14,499 nucleotides of DNA from CAZLLV01 sp964560325 (GTDB lineage Bacteria; Acidobacteriota; Thermoanaerobaculia; Multivoradales; DATKCC01): the NCBI GenBank assembly GCA_964560325.1, contig CAZLLV010000035.1, forward strand, positions 1 to 14,499. Direction: 5' to 3'. Shown piece after piece: positions 6,401 to 13,484 of this stretch (position 1 is its first letter; every line of letters starts with the position of its first letter). Position numbers and translations under genes: made by a program. The notes under the pieces were generated by a model. The model was not told the DNA's origin. It worked only from the letters and a program-made list of their open reading frames with translations, and searched no databases.

Positions 6401-6466
6401 GGCATGCGCTGCCGCCCTACGACTGGCGGAGACGGTGGTGTGATCCGTAGGGCGGCATCGCATGCC
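6401..6466. repeat. imperfect inverted repeat between convergent rsmE and pyrD (possible bidirectional terminator)
   Basis: Left arm 6401-6421 (GGCATGCGCTGCCGCCCTACG) pairs with right arm 6446-6466 with one mismatch in 21, around a 24-nt loop. It occupies most of the 97-nt gap between the ends of two convergent genes, so it could stop transcription from both sides, but it lacks a clear T run on either strand. It may also be a dispersed intergenic element like the palindrome just upstream at 6318. Confidence 0.6.
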
Positions 6467-6476
6467 GCCGTCCTGC

Positions 6477-7643
6477 TCAGGCCGAGAGCGCCGCTTCGTA
6501 GACCTTCCGATAGACCTCGTGCCCGTGGCGCGCGAAGCCTTCGAAGTAGCCCGTGAACCAGCCGGCGAGCTCCACTCCCGCCGACTCGGTCGCCGCCAGG
6601 TCCGCTCCCGTCTCGACCCCCCCGGTGCGCACCACGTGGAAGCTCCGCCCGGCGCCGGGGGCGGCGGCCACCTCCCGTGCCCGCGCCGCCGCCGCGCGCG
6701 CCAGGGCGAGCGAGCGATCGCGCAACGGCCGCCCCGAGACGCCGCCGCCGAAGCGGCCGGCGAAGTGGTCGTAGAGCCGCCGCTCGGCGGGGTCGATCGC
6801 GGGGCGCAGCCCGGCGTGATCGGTCGAGGTGTTGCCGAAGTCGACCCCGTCGAACCCGAGGCCGACCAGCGCGTCGACCAGCTCCGGCACCTGCTCGACC
6901 GCGGTGTCGACCGAAAACTTGACGATCACCGGCAGCGGCCGCTCGCGCATCGCCAGGAACTCCTCGGCCACCCGCTCCAGCCGGCACCCGAGATCCTCCG
7001 GCACCGCGCCGGCGGCCCCGCCACCCGCGCCATCGCCGGTGTTGGGGCAGCTCTCGTTGATCTCCAGGAAATCGACCCCGGCGCTCTCGAACCGGCGCAG
7101 GCCGTCGACCAGCCGGGCGAGGGCCTCGTCCTCCGGCACGCCCGGGGCGGCGGCGGTGCTCACCCCGATCGGGCACCCCTCCCGGCGCGCGCTCCGCACC
7201 ACCTCGGCGATCCGCGCCGCCACCGCCTCGTCGCCTTCGTTCGGCAGGCCGAGCCAGTTCGAGGCGGCGCCGGAGCGGGGGTAGGGGGCGAACGGCTGCG
7301 CCACGCCGCCGCCCCGGTTGCCGATGCGGGCGGCGGCGGTGGTGGTACCGGCCAGGTAGTAGCCGGCCCCCTGGCGCCACGAGAGCTCGTAGCCCCGGCC
7401 GTTCTTGAACATCCCGGCCGCGTTGCCGAGCGGCGAGCGGAAGCGCAGGCCCCAGAGCGTGCGGGAGAGCTCGCGCGGCGGCTCGTACGGCTCCGGCCGC
7501 TCGGCGACGAGCGCATCGAGGAAGCGCCGGCGGCCGGCGGAATAGAGGCGCACGGCGAGGGACTCGGGCAGACGGACGGCGAGCGGGCGGAGCTTCGCGT
7601 CGAGGCGCGCCAGGGCCGGCGCGGAGGGCAGGGGGAAGGGCAT
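6477..7643 (-). CDS. pyrD: dihydroorotate dehydrogenase (PyrD-like, class 2-like length, Cys at base position)
   Basis: FMN enzyme family that oxidises dihydroorotate to orotate in pyrimidine synthesis. 388 residues with an N-terminal extension (1-60) of the kind membrane-associated class 2 enzymes have. Seen: GNAAGMFKNG (73-82, flavin site), AGTTT (98-102), INESCPNT (195-202, active-site loop), VIVKFSVDT (239-247, Lys 242), FGNTS (269-273), GRPL (304-307) and RTGGVETG (339-346, phosphate binding). C199 sits where class 2 enzymes carry the catalytic Ser and class 1 enzymes carry Cys, so the class is mixed. The loop after it (GDGAGGGAAG) also departs from the usual NTPGLR. No Shine-Dalgarno precedes the ATG. 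It converges on rsmE and diverges from the BrkB-family gene. It could be a paralogue with another substrate. Confidence 0.82.
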   Translation of the reverse strand: MPFPLPSAPALARLDAKLRPLAVRLPESLAVRLYSAGRRRFLDALVAERPEPYEPPRELSRTLWGLRFRSPLGNAAGMFKNGRGYELSWRQGAGYYLAGTTTAAARIGNRGGGVAQPFAPYPRSGAASNWLGLPNEGDEAVAARIAEVVRSARREGCPIGVSTAAAPGVPEDEALARLVDGLRRFESAGVDFLEINESCPNTGDGAGGGAAGAVPEDLGCRLERVAEEFLAMRERPLPVIVKFSVDTAVEQVPELVDALVGLGFDGVDFGNTSTDHAGLRPAIDPAERRLYDHFAGRFGGGVSGRPLRDRSLALARAAAARAREVAAAPGAGRSFHVVRTGGVETGADLAATESAGVELAGWFTGYFEGFARHGHEVYRKVYEAALSA

Positions 7644-7655
7644 CGCCGGGTCGAG

Positions 7656-7666
7656 AGCCTACCGCA
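7656..7666 (-). promoter_or_regulatory. possible -10 region of the pyrD-like gene (near-leaderless)
   Basis: On the minus strand TGCGGTAGGCT places TAGGCT (plus 7656-7661) 12 nt before the ATG at 7643. There is no Shine-Dalgarno, so a very short leader is possible. The 9-mer TGCGGTAGG recurs upstream of the lipoprotein gene at 9694-9702. No convincing -35 was found. Confidence 0.3.
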
Positions 7667-7686
7667 AGCGGGCCGTTCCCGGCACT

Positions 7687-7701
7687 GGCCGTGCATCGGC
7701 C
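7687..7701. other. small hairpin just upstream of the BrkB-family gene
   Basis: GGCCG-TGCAT-CGGCC is a perfect 5-bp stem with a 5-nt loop, ending 10 nt before ATG 7712 in the 68-nt divergent gap. It could be an operator or translational element, or chance in GC-rich DNA. Nothing else is evident in 7644-7711 beyond this and the -10 candidate on the other strand. Confidence 0.2.
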
Positions 7702-7711
7702 GACGGCGACC

Positions 7712-8551
7712 ATGAAGAGTCTCTGGGAGATCGTGCGCCAGGTCGTGAGCGAGGCGATGCACGACCGGATCACGGGCGAGGCGGCGAAGGCGGCCTACTA
7801 CTTCTTCCTGTCGCTCTTCCCGCTGATCCTCGCGATGTTCGCGCTCACCGGGATCTTCGGCGGCGACTCGGCCTTCGAGTGGATCATGAGCCGGCTCCGC
7901 ATGGCGCTGCCGGGCGATGCCGCGACCTACCTCGAAGAGTTCGTGCGCGAGATCACCGGCGAGAGCCGGCCCGGCGTGCTGTCGTTCAGCGTCTTCTTCA
8001 CCCTCTGGTCGGCCTCGAACATCTTCGCCATCCTGGCCGACGGCCTGAACCGGATGTACGACCTCGAAGAGACGCGCGCCTGGTGGAAGCGACGGCTGAT
8101 CGCGCTCGCTGCGTTCGTCGTCGGCTCGGTGCTCCTGGTCGGCGGCACCGTCGCGATGCTGGCGAGCCCCGAGCTCCTCGGCTACTTCGGGCTCGACGCG
8201 GCCTGGGACTTCCTGCGCTGGCCGGTGTCGGTCGTGCTCCTGATCCTGATGATGTGGCTCGTCTACTACCTCCTGCCCGACCGCTCGATGAAGGGCTCGG
8301 CCCGGCCGACGCTGGTCGGCGCCGCGGTCGGCACCGGCCTCTGGCTGCTCGCCACCTGGGGCTTCCAGGTCTACGTCAGCCACTTCGGCCGCTACGGCCA
8401 GACCTACGGCTTCGTCGGCGGCATCATCGTGCTCCTCCTCTGGCTCTGGATCACCGCCCTCGCGATCCTCTTCGGCGGCGAGATCGCGGCCACCCTGGAG
8501 CAGCGCTGGAACGACGACTGGGAGGTGGGGAAGCCGCCGCCCGGTGCGTGA
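7712..8551 (+). CDS. YihY/virulence factor BrkB family membrane protein
   Basis: 279 residues, integral inner-membrane protein of the YihY/BrkB family (formerly called ribonuclease BN by mistake); no molecular function is settled for this family. About six membrane segments are visible: near residues 29-50, 90-112, 129-152, 172-190, 202-222 and 236-258. Family marks include AAYYFFLSLFPL (27-38), the FTLWSASN region (96-103), YYLLPDRS (185-192) and the last helix WLWITALAILFGGE (244-257). ATG 7712 is chosen over the in-frame GTG at 7691 because the family N-terminus begins close to this point; neither has a good Shine-Dalgarno. It is divergent from the pyrD-like gene. Its 3' end overlaps the lipoprotein gene on the other strand by 101 nt unless that gene is frameshifted. 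Confidence 0.85.
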   Translation: MKSLWEIVRQVVSEAMHDRITGEAAKAAYYFFLSLFPLILAMFALTGIFGGDSAFEWIMSRLRMALPGDAATYLEEFVREITGESRPGVLSFSVFFTLWSASNIFAILADGLNRMYDLEETRAWWKRRLIALAAFVVGSVLLVGGTVAMLASPELLGYFGLDAAWDFLRWPVSVVLLILMMWLVYYLLPDRSMKGSARPTLVGAAVGTGLWLLATWGFQVYVSHFGRYGQTYGFVGGIIVLLLWLWITALAILFGGEIAATLEQRWNDDWEVGKPPPGA

Positions 8552-9683
8552 GCCTCAACCGCCCAGGTCGAGGGTGCTGCATCAGGAGGCCGAAGGTGCT
8601 CTTCGAGTCGAGGTCGTCGTTGCGGACGTAGAACCAGGTCCCCTCGTAGAGAACCTCGACGAAGGCTTCGCCGCGCGGCGGCCGGCGGGGCGCGCACTCG
8701 ACCCGGAAGAGGCTCCGGGTCAGCTCGCCCCAGGGCGAGTCGGCGGCTTCCGGCCCGCAGCCCCCCGCCTCGGTCACCAGCCTCCGCCTCTCCGGCCCGT
8801 GCTCGCGCGGCGACTCGATGCCGTGCGAGAGGTAGTACATCGCGCCCAGGAGCGAGCGGGTCTCGACCGCGAGCCCCTCGCCGTTCTGGAGATAGGCGTT
8901 GCGCAGGACCATGCCGTCGCCCGCGAGCTCGATACCGTGCTCCCGCAGCAGCGCCTCGGGGTCGCCGACCCGGTCGACGGCGCAGACCCCGGTCACCGGC
9001 AGCTCGCGCCAGCCCCGCTCACGGGCGGTGAGGCGGAACTCGAGCTTGGGGTGCGTCTCCTCGCCAGCGCCCGCCACTTCGTCCACTTCCACGCCCAGCC
9101 GTCCCTCGACCTGGAGCTTGCGGAGCGCGCAGGCGAGGTCCTGGAACTCCTCGAAGACCGGCGCGTAGCCGGGCGTCGGTCCGGAGGCGCCGGGCGCATT
9201 CGGGACCTCCGCGATCCGCTGGACGCTGAGCCGCAGCACCCGCTCGAAGCTCCACCCGGCCTGCGGCAGGAGCATCAGCGCGTCGATCGTGATCGGCGAC
9301 AGCAGCTCGGTCACGAACTGGTCGCCCTGGAGCGGCGTCCAGGTCACCGTCGGCGTCTCGCTCACCGTGAAGCCGGTGGCGGAGGAGCCGGAGGCGTCGC
9401 CGTCGGTCGACAGGTCGATCGACGTGCCCACGGACCCTTCCAGGTGGTACTGGGTCGACAGGCTGGTCGGCTGCAGGAAGTAGGGCGTGTCCCGGTACTT
9501 GAGGCGCACCAGGTTGAGCAGGAGCTGCTCGTTGGCCGCGCCGACCAGCGCCTGGTTGTACTCGAACGGCGCCCGCCGCACCGAGGGCGGGCCGACGGTG
9601 TTGCAGCCGGCGGAGGCGAGGGCGCAGACGAGGATGACGAGGAGGGGGAGGAGGGGGAGGACGGGGTGGCGGCGGCCGGACAT
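8451..9683 (-). CDS. predicted lipoprotein of unknown function, probable 3' frameshift
   Basis: 410 residues as read. MSGRRHPVLP, a hydrophobic stretch to residue 24, then lipobox ASAGC with C27 as the lipid-anchored Cys: an exported lipoprotein. FEYNQALVGAANEQLLLNLVRLKYRDTPYFL (40-70) starts a conserved-looking region; I recall similar uncharacterised proteins but no function. The middle (85-115) is Ser/Thr/Gly rich. FVEVLYEGTWFYVRNDDLDSKSTFGLLMQ (341-369) looks like the natural C-terminal motif. After LLMQ the frame runs 41 more codons, rich in Arg, Ser and Pro, antisense to the BrkB gene. Removing one C near 8576 would give LLMQTLDLGG and a stop at 8555-8557, leaving a 3-nt gap to the BrkB gene. 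ATG 9683 is chosen since the signal peptide begins there; the frame extends further upstream but would overlap dusA. Confidence 0.75.
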   Translation of the reverse strand: MSGRRHPVLPLLPLLVILVCALASAGCNTVGPPSVRRAPFEYNQALVGAANEQLLLNLVRLKYRDTPYFLQPTSLSTQYHLEGSVGTSIDLSTDGDASGSSATGFTVSETPTVTWTPLQGDQFVTELLSPITIDALMLLPQAGWSFERVLRLSVQRIAEVPNAPGASGPTPGYAPVFEEFQDLACALRKLQVEGRLGVEVDEVAGAGEETHPKLEFRLTARERGWRELPVTGVCAVDRVGDPEALLREHGIELAGDGMVLRNAYLQNGEGLAVETRSLLGAMYYLSHGIESPREHGPERRRLVTEAGGCGPEAADSPWGELTRSLFRVECAPRRPPRGEAFVEVLYEGTWFYVRNDDLDSKSTFGLLMQHPRPGRLRLTHRAAASPPPSRRSSAAPGWPRSRRRRGSRGR

Positions 9684-9691
9684 GGCCGGAT

Positions 9692-9702
9692 ACCCTACCG
9701 CA
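9692..9702 (-). promoter_or_regulatory. possible -10 region of the lipoprotein gene (leaderless-like)
   Basis: On the minus strand TGCGGTAGGGT places TAGGGT (plus 9692-9697) only 8 nt before the ATG at 9683, with no Shine-Dalgarno between. It shares the 9-mer TGCGGTAGG with the pyrD-like gene's upstream region. No clear -35 is seen. Confidence 0.3.
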
Positions 9703-9750
9703 CGGCCGGAAGAGGCACCCGGCCGCCGAGCGTTGTGAGGACGAGCCCCC

Positions 9751-10818
9751 ATGCCGACCGCCGCCCCAGCCCCCGTCCGCCCCGCCGGCCCGCGCCGTGG
9801 CGTCACGCTCCCGCTCTCGGTGGCGCCGATGATGGACCGGACCGACCGGCACTTCCGGTGGTTCCTGCGCCGGATCACGCGGCGGGCACTCCTCTACACC
9901 GAGATGGTGACCACCGGCGCCATCCTGCACGGCGACGACCCCGAACGCTTCCTCGGGTTCGACCCGGAGGAGCGCCCGCTCGCGCTCCAGCTCGGCGGCG
10001 ACGATCCGGCCGAGCTCGCCGCCTGCGCGCGGCTGGCGGAGGAGTGGGGCTACGACGAGGTGAACCTGAACGTCGGCTGCCCGAGCGACCGGGTGCAGCG
10101 GGGGAGCTTCGGGGTCTGCCTGATGGGGGCGCCGGAGCGGGTGGCCGACGGGGTGGCGGCGATGCGCGAGGCGGTGGCGCTGCCGGTGACGGTCAAGCAC
10201 CGGATCGGCTTCGACGAGCGCGACCGCTACGAGGACATGCTCGATTTCGTCGACCGGGTGGCGGCGGCCGGCTGCGACCGTTTCACCGCCCACGCGCGGA
10301 AGGCCTGGCTCTCCGGCCTGTCGCCGAAGGAGAACCGGAACGTGCCGCCGCTGCGCTACGACGACGTGTACCGCCTGAAGCGCGAGCGGCCCGAGCTGCC
10401 GATCGAGATCAACGGCGGCATCGCGGGCCTGCCGGCGGTTCGCCAGCACCTCGCGTCGGTCGACGCGGTGATGCTCGGGCGCGCCGCCTACGACGACCCG
10501 TTCACCCTCGCGCTCGCCGACCGGGAGCTGTTCGGGGACGCGTCGGCGCCCGCCACCCGGCGCCAGGTGGTCGACGGCCTCGCCGCGTACGCCGGGGCGC
10601 TCCGCGAGCGGGGCGAGCCGGTCTCCCGCCTCGCCCGCCACGTCCACGGCCTCTTCGCCGGCCAGCCGGGCGCGCGCGCCTGGCGGCGCCACCTCTCCGA
10701 GCGCTCGCGAGACCCGGAGGCGGGCCCCGAGCTCTTCCACGAGGCCGCGGCCCACGTGCCCGACGCGGTGCTCGACCGCTCGCCCCTCGATCCGCCGTCC
10801 TCGCCCGAGAGCGACTGA
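9751..10818 (+). CDS. dusA: tRNA-dihydrouridine synthase A
   Basis: FMN-dependent enzyme that reduces uridine to dihydrouridine in the tRNA D-loop; DusA acts at positions 20/20a. 355 residues from ATG 9751, with TGAGGA 9 nt upstream as a good ribosome binding site. Seen: SVAPMMDRTDRHFRWF (23-38), YTEMVTTGAILHGD (49-62), the DusA-type signature NVGCPSDRVQRGSFGVCLM (107-125) with C123 as the catalytic proton donor, VKHRIGFD (148-155, FMN-binding Lys 149), FTAHARKAWLSGLSPKENR (178-196, the DusA-specific stretch) and EINGGI (219-224). The N-terminal 15 residues are a poorly conserved Pro/Ala-rich lead. Its stop codon is directly followed by the ATG of the next gene, so it heads a four-gene RNA-modification and membrane operon. 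Confidence 0.95.
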   Translation: MPTAAPAPVRPAGPRRGVTLPLSVAPMMDRTDRHFRWFLRRITRRALLYTEMVTTGAILHGDDPERFLGFDPEERPLALQLGGDDPAELAACARLAEEWGYDEVNLNVGCPSDRVQRGSFGVCLMGAPERVADGVAAMREAVALPVTVKHRIGFDERDRYEDMLDFVDRVAAAGCDRFTAHARKAWLSGLSPKENRNVPPLRYDDVYRLKRERPELPIEINGGIAGLPAVRQHLASVDAVMLGRAAYDDPFTLALADRELFGDASAPATRRQVVDGLAAYAGALRERGEPVSRLARHVHGLFAGQPGARAWRRHLSERSRDPEAGPELFHEAAAHVPDAVLDRSPLDPPSSPESD

Positions 10819-12252
10819 ATGCCGTTCCGCCCGGAGCGCTACCGTCCCCTGGTGGACGACTGGGAGGCGTTCGCCGCCTGCGTCCGGTCGCCGCTGCCGC
10901 TCACCGTCTGGGCGAACCCGGCGCGTGCGGCGCCGGAGGAGGCGCGGGCGTGGCTCGAGGCCGAGGGGCTCCACCCGGCGCCGGTCGGCTGGTGCCCCGG
11001 TGCGTTTCGCGTGCCGGCGGAGGAGGGGGGCGCGCCCGGCGGCCTGCTCGCCAACCGCGCCGGGCTGGTCCACGTGCAGGAAGAGGTCTCGCTCCTGCCG
11101 GTCACGCTCCTCGATCCCCGGCCGGGCGAGCGGGTGCTCGACCTGTGCGCGGCGCCGGGCTCGAAGGCGTCGCAGATCGGCGCGCGGATGGCCGGCCGCG
11201 GGACCTTGGTGGCGAACGACAAGGAGTGGCGCCGCCTCGCGCCGCTCGGCAGGAACCTCGAGCGGATGGGCGTCACGAACGCCGTCCTCACCTCCTACGA
11301 CGCCGCCAACTACCCGGGCGACGCCGGCCTCTTCGACCGGGTGCTCGCCGACGTGCCGTGCACCTGCGAGGGGACTTCGCGCAAGAACCCGGAGGTCTTC
11401 TCCTGGGGCGGCGAGGAGGCGTGGATCGAGGCGGCGCGGGTGCAGGCGGCGATCCTGCGCACCGCCGTGCGCCTGTGCAGGCCCGGCGGGCGGATCGTCT
11501 ACTCGACGTGCAGCTACGCGCCGGAGGAGAACGAAGGGGTGGTCGACACGGTGCTCGGCGAGATGGGCGGCGCGGTCGAGCTGGCCGAGGCGCGGGTCGA
11601 CGGCTTCCGGTCGGCGCCCGGGATCGTCGAGTGGGACGGGCGCCGCTACCGGCCGGAGCTCGCGCGGGCGATGCGCGCCTGGCCGCACGCGAACGACACC
11701 GGGGGCTTCTTCGTCGCGGTGCTGGAGAAGCGGGGGGCGGCGGCGGAGTCCGATGCCGGAGCGGTCGCCCGGCTCGACTTCGCCGACGCCGGCCCCCACC
11801 TCGCTCCGGTGATCGACCGTTTCGGCTTGCCGGGGGGTCTGTTCGAGGGAACCCGCCTGATCCGCGGCGGCCGGGGCGTTCTGTCGCTCGTGCCGGACGA
11901 CCTCCGGCCGCCGGCCCACCCGGAGCCGAGCGCCGTCGGCCTCTCCTTCCTCCATACCGCGATGCGCAACCCGAAGCTCACGACCGCCGCGGCGATGGCG
12001 TTCGGGGCCCGCGCGGAGCGCAACGCGCTCGACCTCGACGAGCCGGCTCTGCGGCGCTACATGGCGCGCGAGGACCAGGAGATCGGCCGGGAGGCCCTCG
12101 CGGAGGTCACCGGCACGGGCTACGCCCTGGCGCGCCACGTAGTCGCCGCGGCGGAGGATCGGAAGGTCTGCTTCGGCGTCGGCTGGCTGAGGGAGGGGGA
12201 GGAGGCGGAGGCGCCCCCGACCTTGCGCAGCCTCTACCCGAAACGGTGGTAG
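10819..12252 (+). CDS. NOL1/NOP2/Sun (RsmF-like) RNA m5C methyltransferase
   Basis: 477 residues. Family members methylate carbon 5 of cytosine in rRNA (RsmB, RsmF) or tRNA, using S-adenosylmethionine. Seen: N-terminal substrate-binding region with LPLTVWANPARA (26-37), motif I VLDLCAAPGSKASQ (106-119, AdoMet binding), DRVLADVPCTCEGTSRKNP (173-191, with Cys 181 of the PC pair that frees the product), and IVYSTCSYAPEENEG (226-240, Cys 231 the nucleophile). The usual DVPCSGEGT reads DVPCTCEGT. A C-terminal part (about 325-477) follows the methyltransferase domain and resembles the PUA-containing tail of RsmF-type proteins. ATG 10819 directly abuts the dusA stop. Exact target site is not determinable; RsmF-like is a better length match than RsmB. 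Confidence 0.88.
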   Translation: MPFRPERYRPLVDDWEAFAACVRSPLPLTVWANPARAAPEEARAWLEAEGLHPAPVGWCPGAFRVPAEEGGAPGGLLANRAGLVHVQEEVSLLPVTLLDPRPGERVLDLCAAPGSKASQIGARMAGRGTLVANDKEWRRLAPLGRNLERMGVTNAVLTSYDAANYPGDAGLFDRVLADVPCTCEGTSRKNPEVFSWGGEEAWIEAARVQAAILRTAVRLCRPGGRIVYSTCSYAPEENEGVVDTVLGEMGGAVELAEARVDGFRSAPGIVEWDGRRYRPELARAMRAWPHANDTGGFFVAVLEKRGAAAESDAGAVARLDFADAGPHLAPVIDRFGLPGGLFEGTRLIRGGRGVLSLVPDDLRPPAHPEPSAVGLSFLHTAMRNPKLTTAAAMAFGARAERNALDLDEPALRRYMAREDQEIGREALAEVTGTGYALARHVVAAAEDRKVCFGVGWLREGEEAEAPPTLRSLYPKRW

Positions 12253-12257
12253 ATCCG

Positions 12258-13484
12258 ATGACGACGCGTTCCCGGTACGTCCGCTTCCTGCCGCCGCTCC
12301 TCTGCGCCGCCCTCTTCGTGGCGATGGCGCCGTTCGTAGCCGAGGTCCAGGACGCCTTGCAGGAGAGCTTCGGGCGCCGCTACCTCGGCTGGCTGGCGGT
12401 GGCGCTGGCGCTCGCCGGGCTGGCTGCCTTCGGCGCGGCGGTCGTGCGCATCCGTGAACACCGGGCGCTCCGCTACACGCTCCTCGCCGTCGCCGCCGCA
12501 ATGATCGCGTGGCAGGTCGCGACCTGGGGCATCGGCGAGGCCGCGGTCGACGTCGTCGAGCGGGTGCACCTGGTGCAGTTCGGGCTCCTGGGCGCCCTCT
12601 TCGAGCGCGCCTTCCGCGCCCGGCACCGCAACGCCCTGCTGCCGGTCCTGACGCTTCTCGCCGTCGGTCTCGCCGGGCTCGCCGACGAGTGGGTGCAGTG
12701 GCTCACGCCGGTGCGCGTGGGCGACGGGCGCGACGTGCTCCTCAACCTCTGGGCCGGCGGCATCGGCTTCCTGATCGGCGTCGCGCTCTCCTCGGAGCGG
12801 GGACGGCTCGCCCGGCCGGCTCCGGAGAGCGTCCGCCTCGCGCTCGGCCTCGGCAGCGTCTTCGTCTTCGCCGGCGCGGCGTTCTTCGACACGGCTCACC
12901 TGGGACACGAGATCCGCGACCCGCGGGCCGGGGTCTTCCGTTCGTGGTTCTCGGCCGAGGAGCTGGCGCGGGCGGCGGAAGAGCGGGACCGGCGATGGGC
13001 TTCGGAGGGCGTCCCCGTCGCCCGGCCGCTCGCGATCGAAGACCCCTACTGGACCGAGGCGGGCTTCCATGTCGGCGAGCGCGATCGGGCCGTCGAGCGT
13101 GGCGCCCTCGTCCTCGCCTGGCGCGAGAACCGGATCCTCGAGCGCTGGTACGCGCCGCTCCTCGACCACCGGCCGGGCACCCGCTGGCCGGAGGCGCAGC
13201 GCGCGAACACCGAGTCGGTGGTGGTGGAGCGCTTCCGCCGGCAGCCGGAGGCGGTGCTCGCCGCCCCCGGTTACCGGAGCCCCGCGCTCGTTGATCGCAT
13301 CGCCGTCGCGCCGCCGCGCGCGCTCTTCTGGCTCCTGGCGCTCGTGGTGGGGGGGATCCCCGGCGCCCTGGCGTTACGCGGGCTGCGAGGCGTCGTAAGA
13401 TCGCGGCTCTTCGGCTCGCAAGCGAAACGTGCGGGCGCGCAGGCGCACTCTTTCGAGGACCACCGAGAGGACTCCCGACGATGA
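12258..13484 (+). CDS. VanZ-domain membrane protein with a large extracytoplasmic domain
   Basis: 408 residues from ATG 12258, 5 nt after the methyltransferase stop. Membrane segments near 10-28, 43-63, 72-90, 104-118, 126-143, 160-178, 193-210 and 354-376. The VanZ-like core (about 70-180) shows ERVHLVQFGLLGALFE (101-116) and DEWVQWLTPVRVGDGRDVLL (143-162) followed by NLWAGGIG, with the characteristic DEW-Q, P-R and D-LLN residues. VanZ itself gives low-level teicoplanin resistance, but most family members are uncharacterised. Between the last two helices lies a soluble domain of about 140 residues (211-352) containing WTEAGFHVGERD (265-276) and LAWRENRILERWY (286-298). The stop overlaps the start of the next gene as ATGA. 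The frame is open far upstream, but that portion merely shadows other genes. Confidence 0.8.
   Translation: MTTRSRYVRFLPPLLCAALFVAMAPFVAEVQDALQESFGRRYLGWLAVALALAGLAAFGAAVVRIREHRALRYTLLAVAAAMIAWQVATWGIGEAAVDVVERVHLVQFGLLGALFERAFRARHRNALLPVLTLLAVGLAGLADEWVQWLTPVRVGDGRDVLLNLWAGGIGFLIGVALSSERGRLARPAPESVRLALGLGSVFVFAGAAFFDTAHLGHEIRDPRAGVFRSWFSAEELARAAEERDRRWASEGVPVARPLAIEDPYWTEAGFHVGERDRAVERGALVLAWRENRILERWYAPLLDHRPGTRWPEAQRANTESVVVERFRRQPEAVLAAPGYRSPALVDRIAVAPPRALFWLLALVVGGIPGALALRGLRGVVRSRLFGSQAKRAGAQAHSFEDHREDSRR
13374..13401 (+). promoter_or_regulatory. possible internal promoter before the SnoaL-like gene
   Basis: TTACGC (13374-13379) and TAAGAT (13396-13401, 5 of 6 matches to the -10 consensus) are 16 bp apart within the 3' end of the VanZ gene, about 80 nt before ATG 13481. 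The -35 is weak. Confidence 0.3.

Noticed and set aside
5207..7773. Long minus-strand frames opposite rsmE and in another frame of the pyrD-like gene, plus a plus-strand frame at 6462-7715
   Set aside because: They shadow rsmE and the pyrD-like gene; no domain or plausible start supports them.
8544..12257. Open plus-strand frame running into the VanZ gene
   Set aside because: Only the part from ATG 12258 has a real protein pattern. Upstream it overlaps the lipoprotein gene, dusA and the methyltransferase in other frames; it is a lack of stops in GC-rich DNA, not a giant fusion.
9019..12501. Antisense open frame of about 3.5 kb on the minus strand
   Set aside because: Opposite dusA and the methyltransferase gene, whose catalytic motifs are intact; the translation is Arg/Pro/Ala low-complexity.
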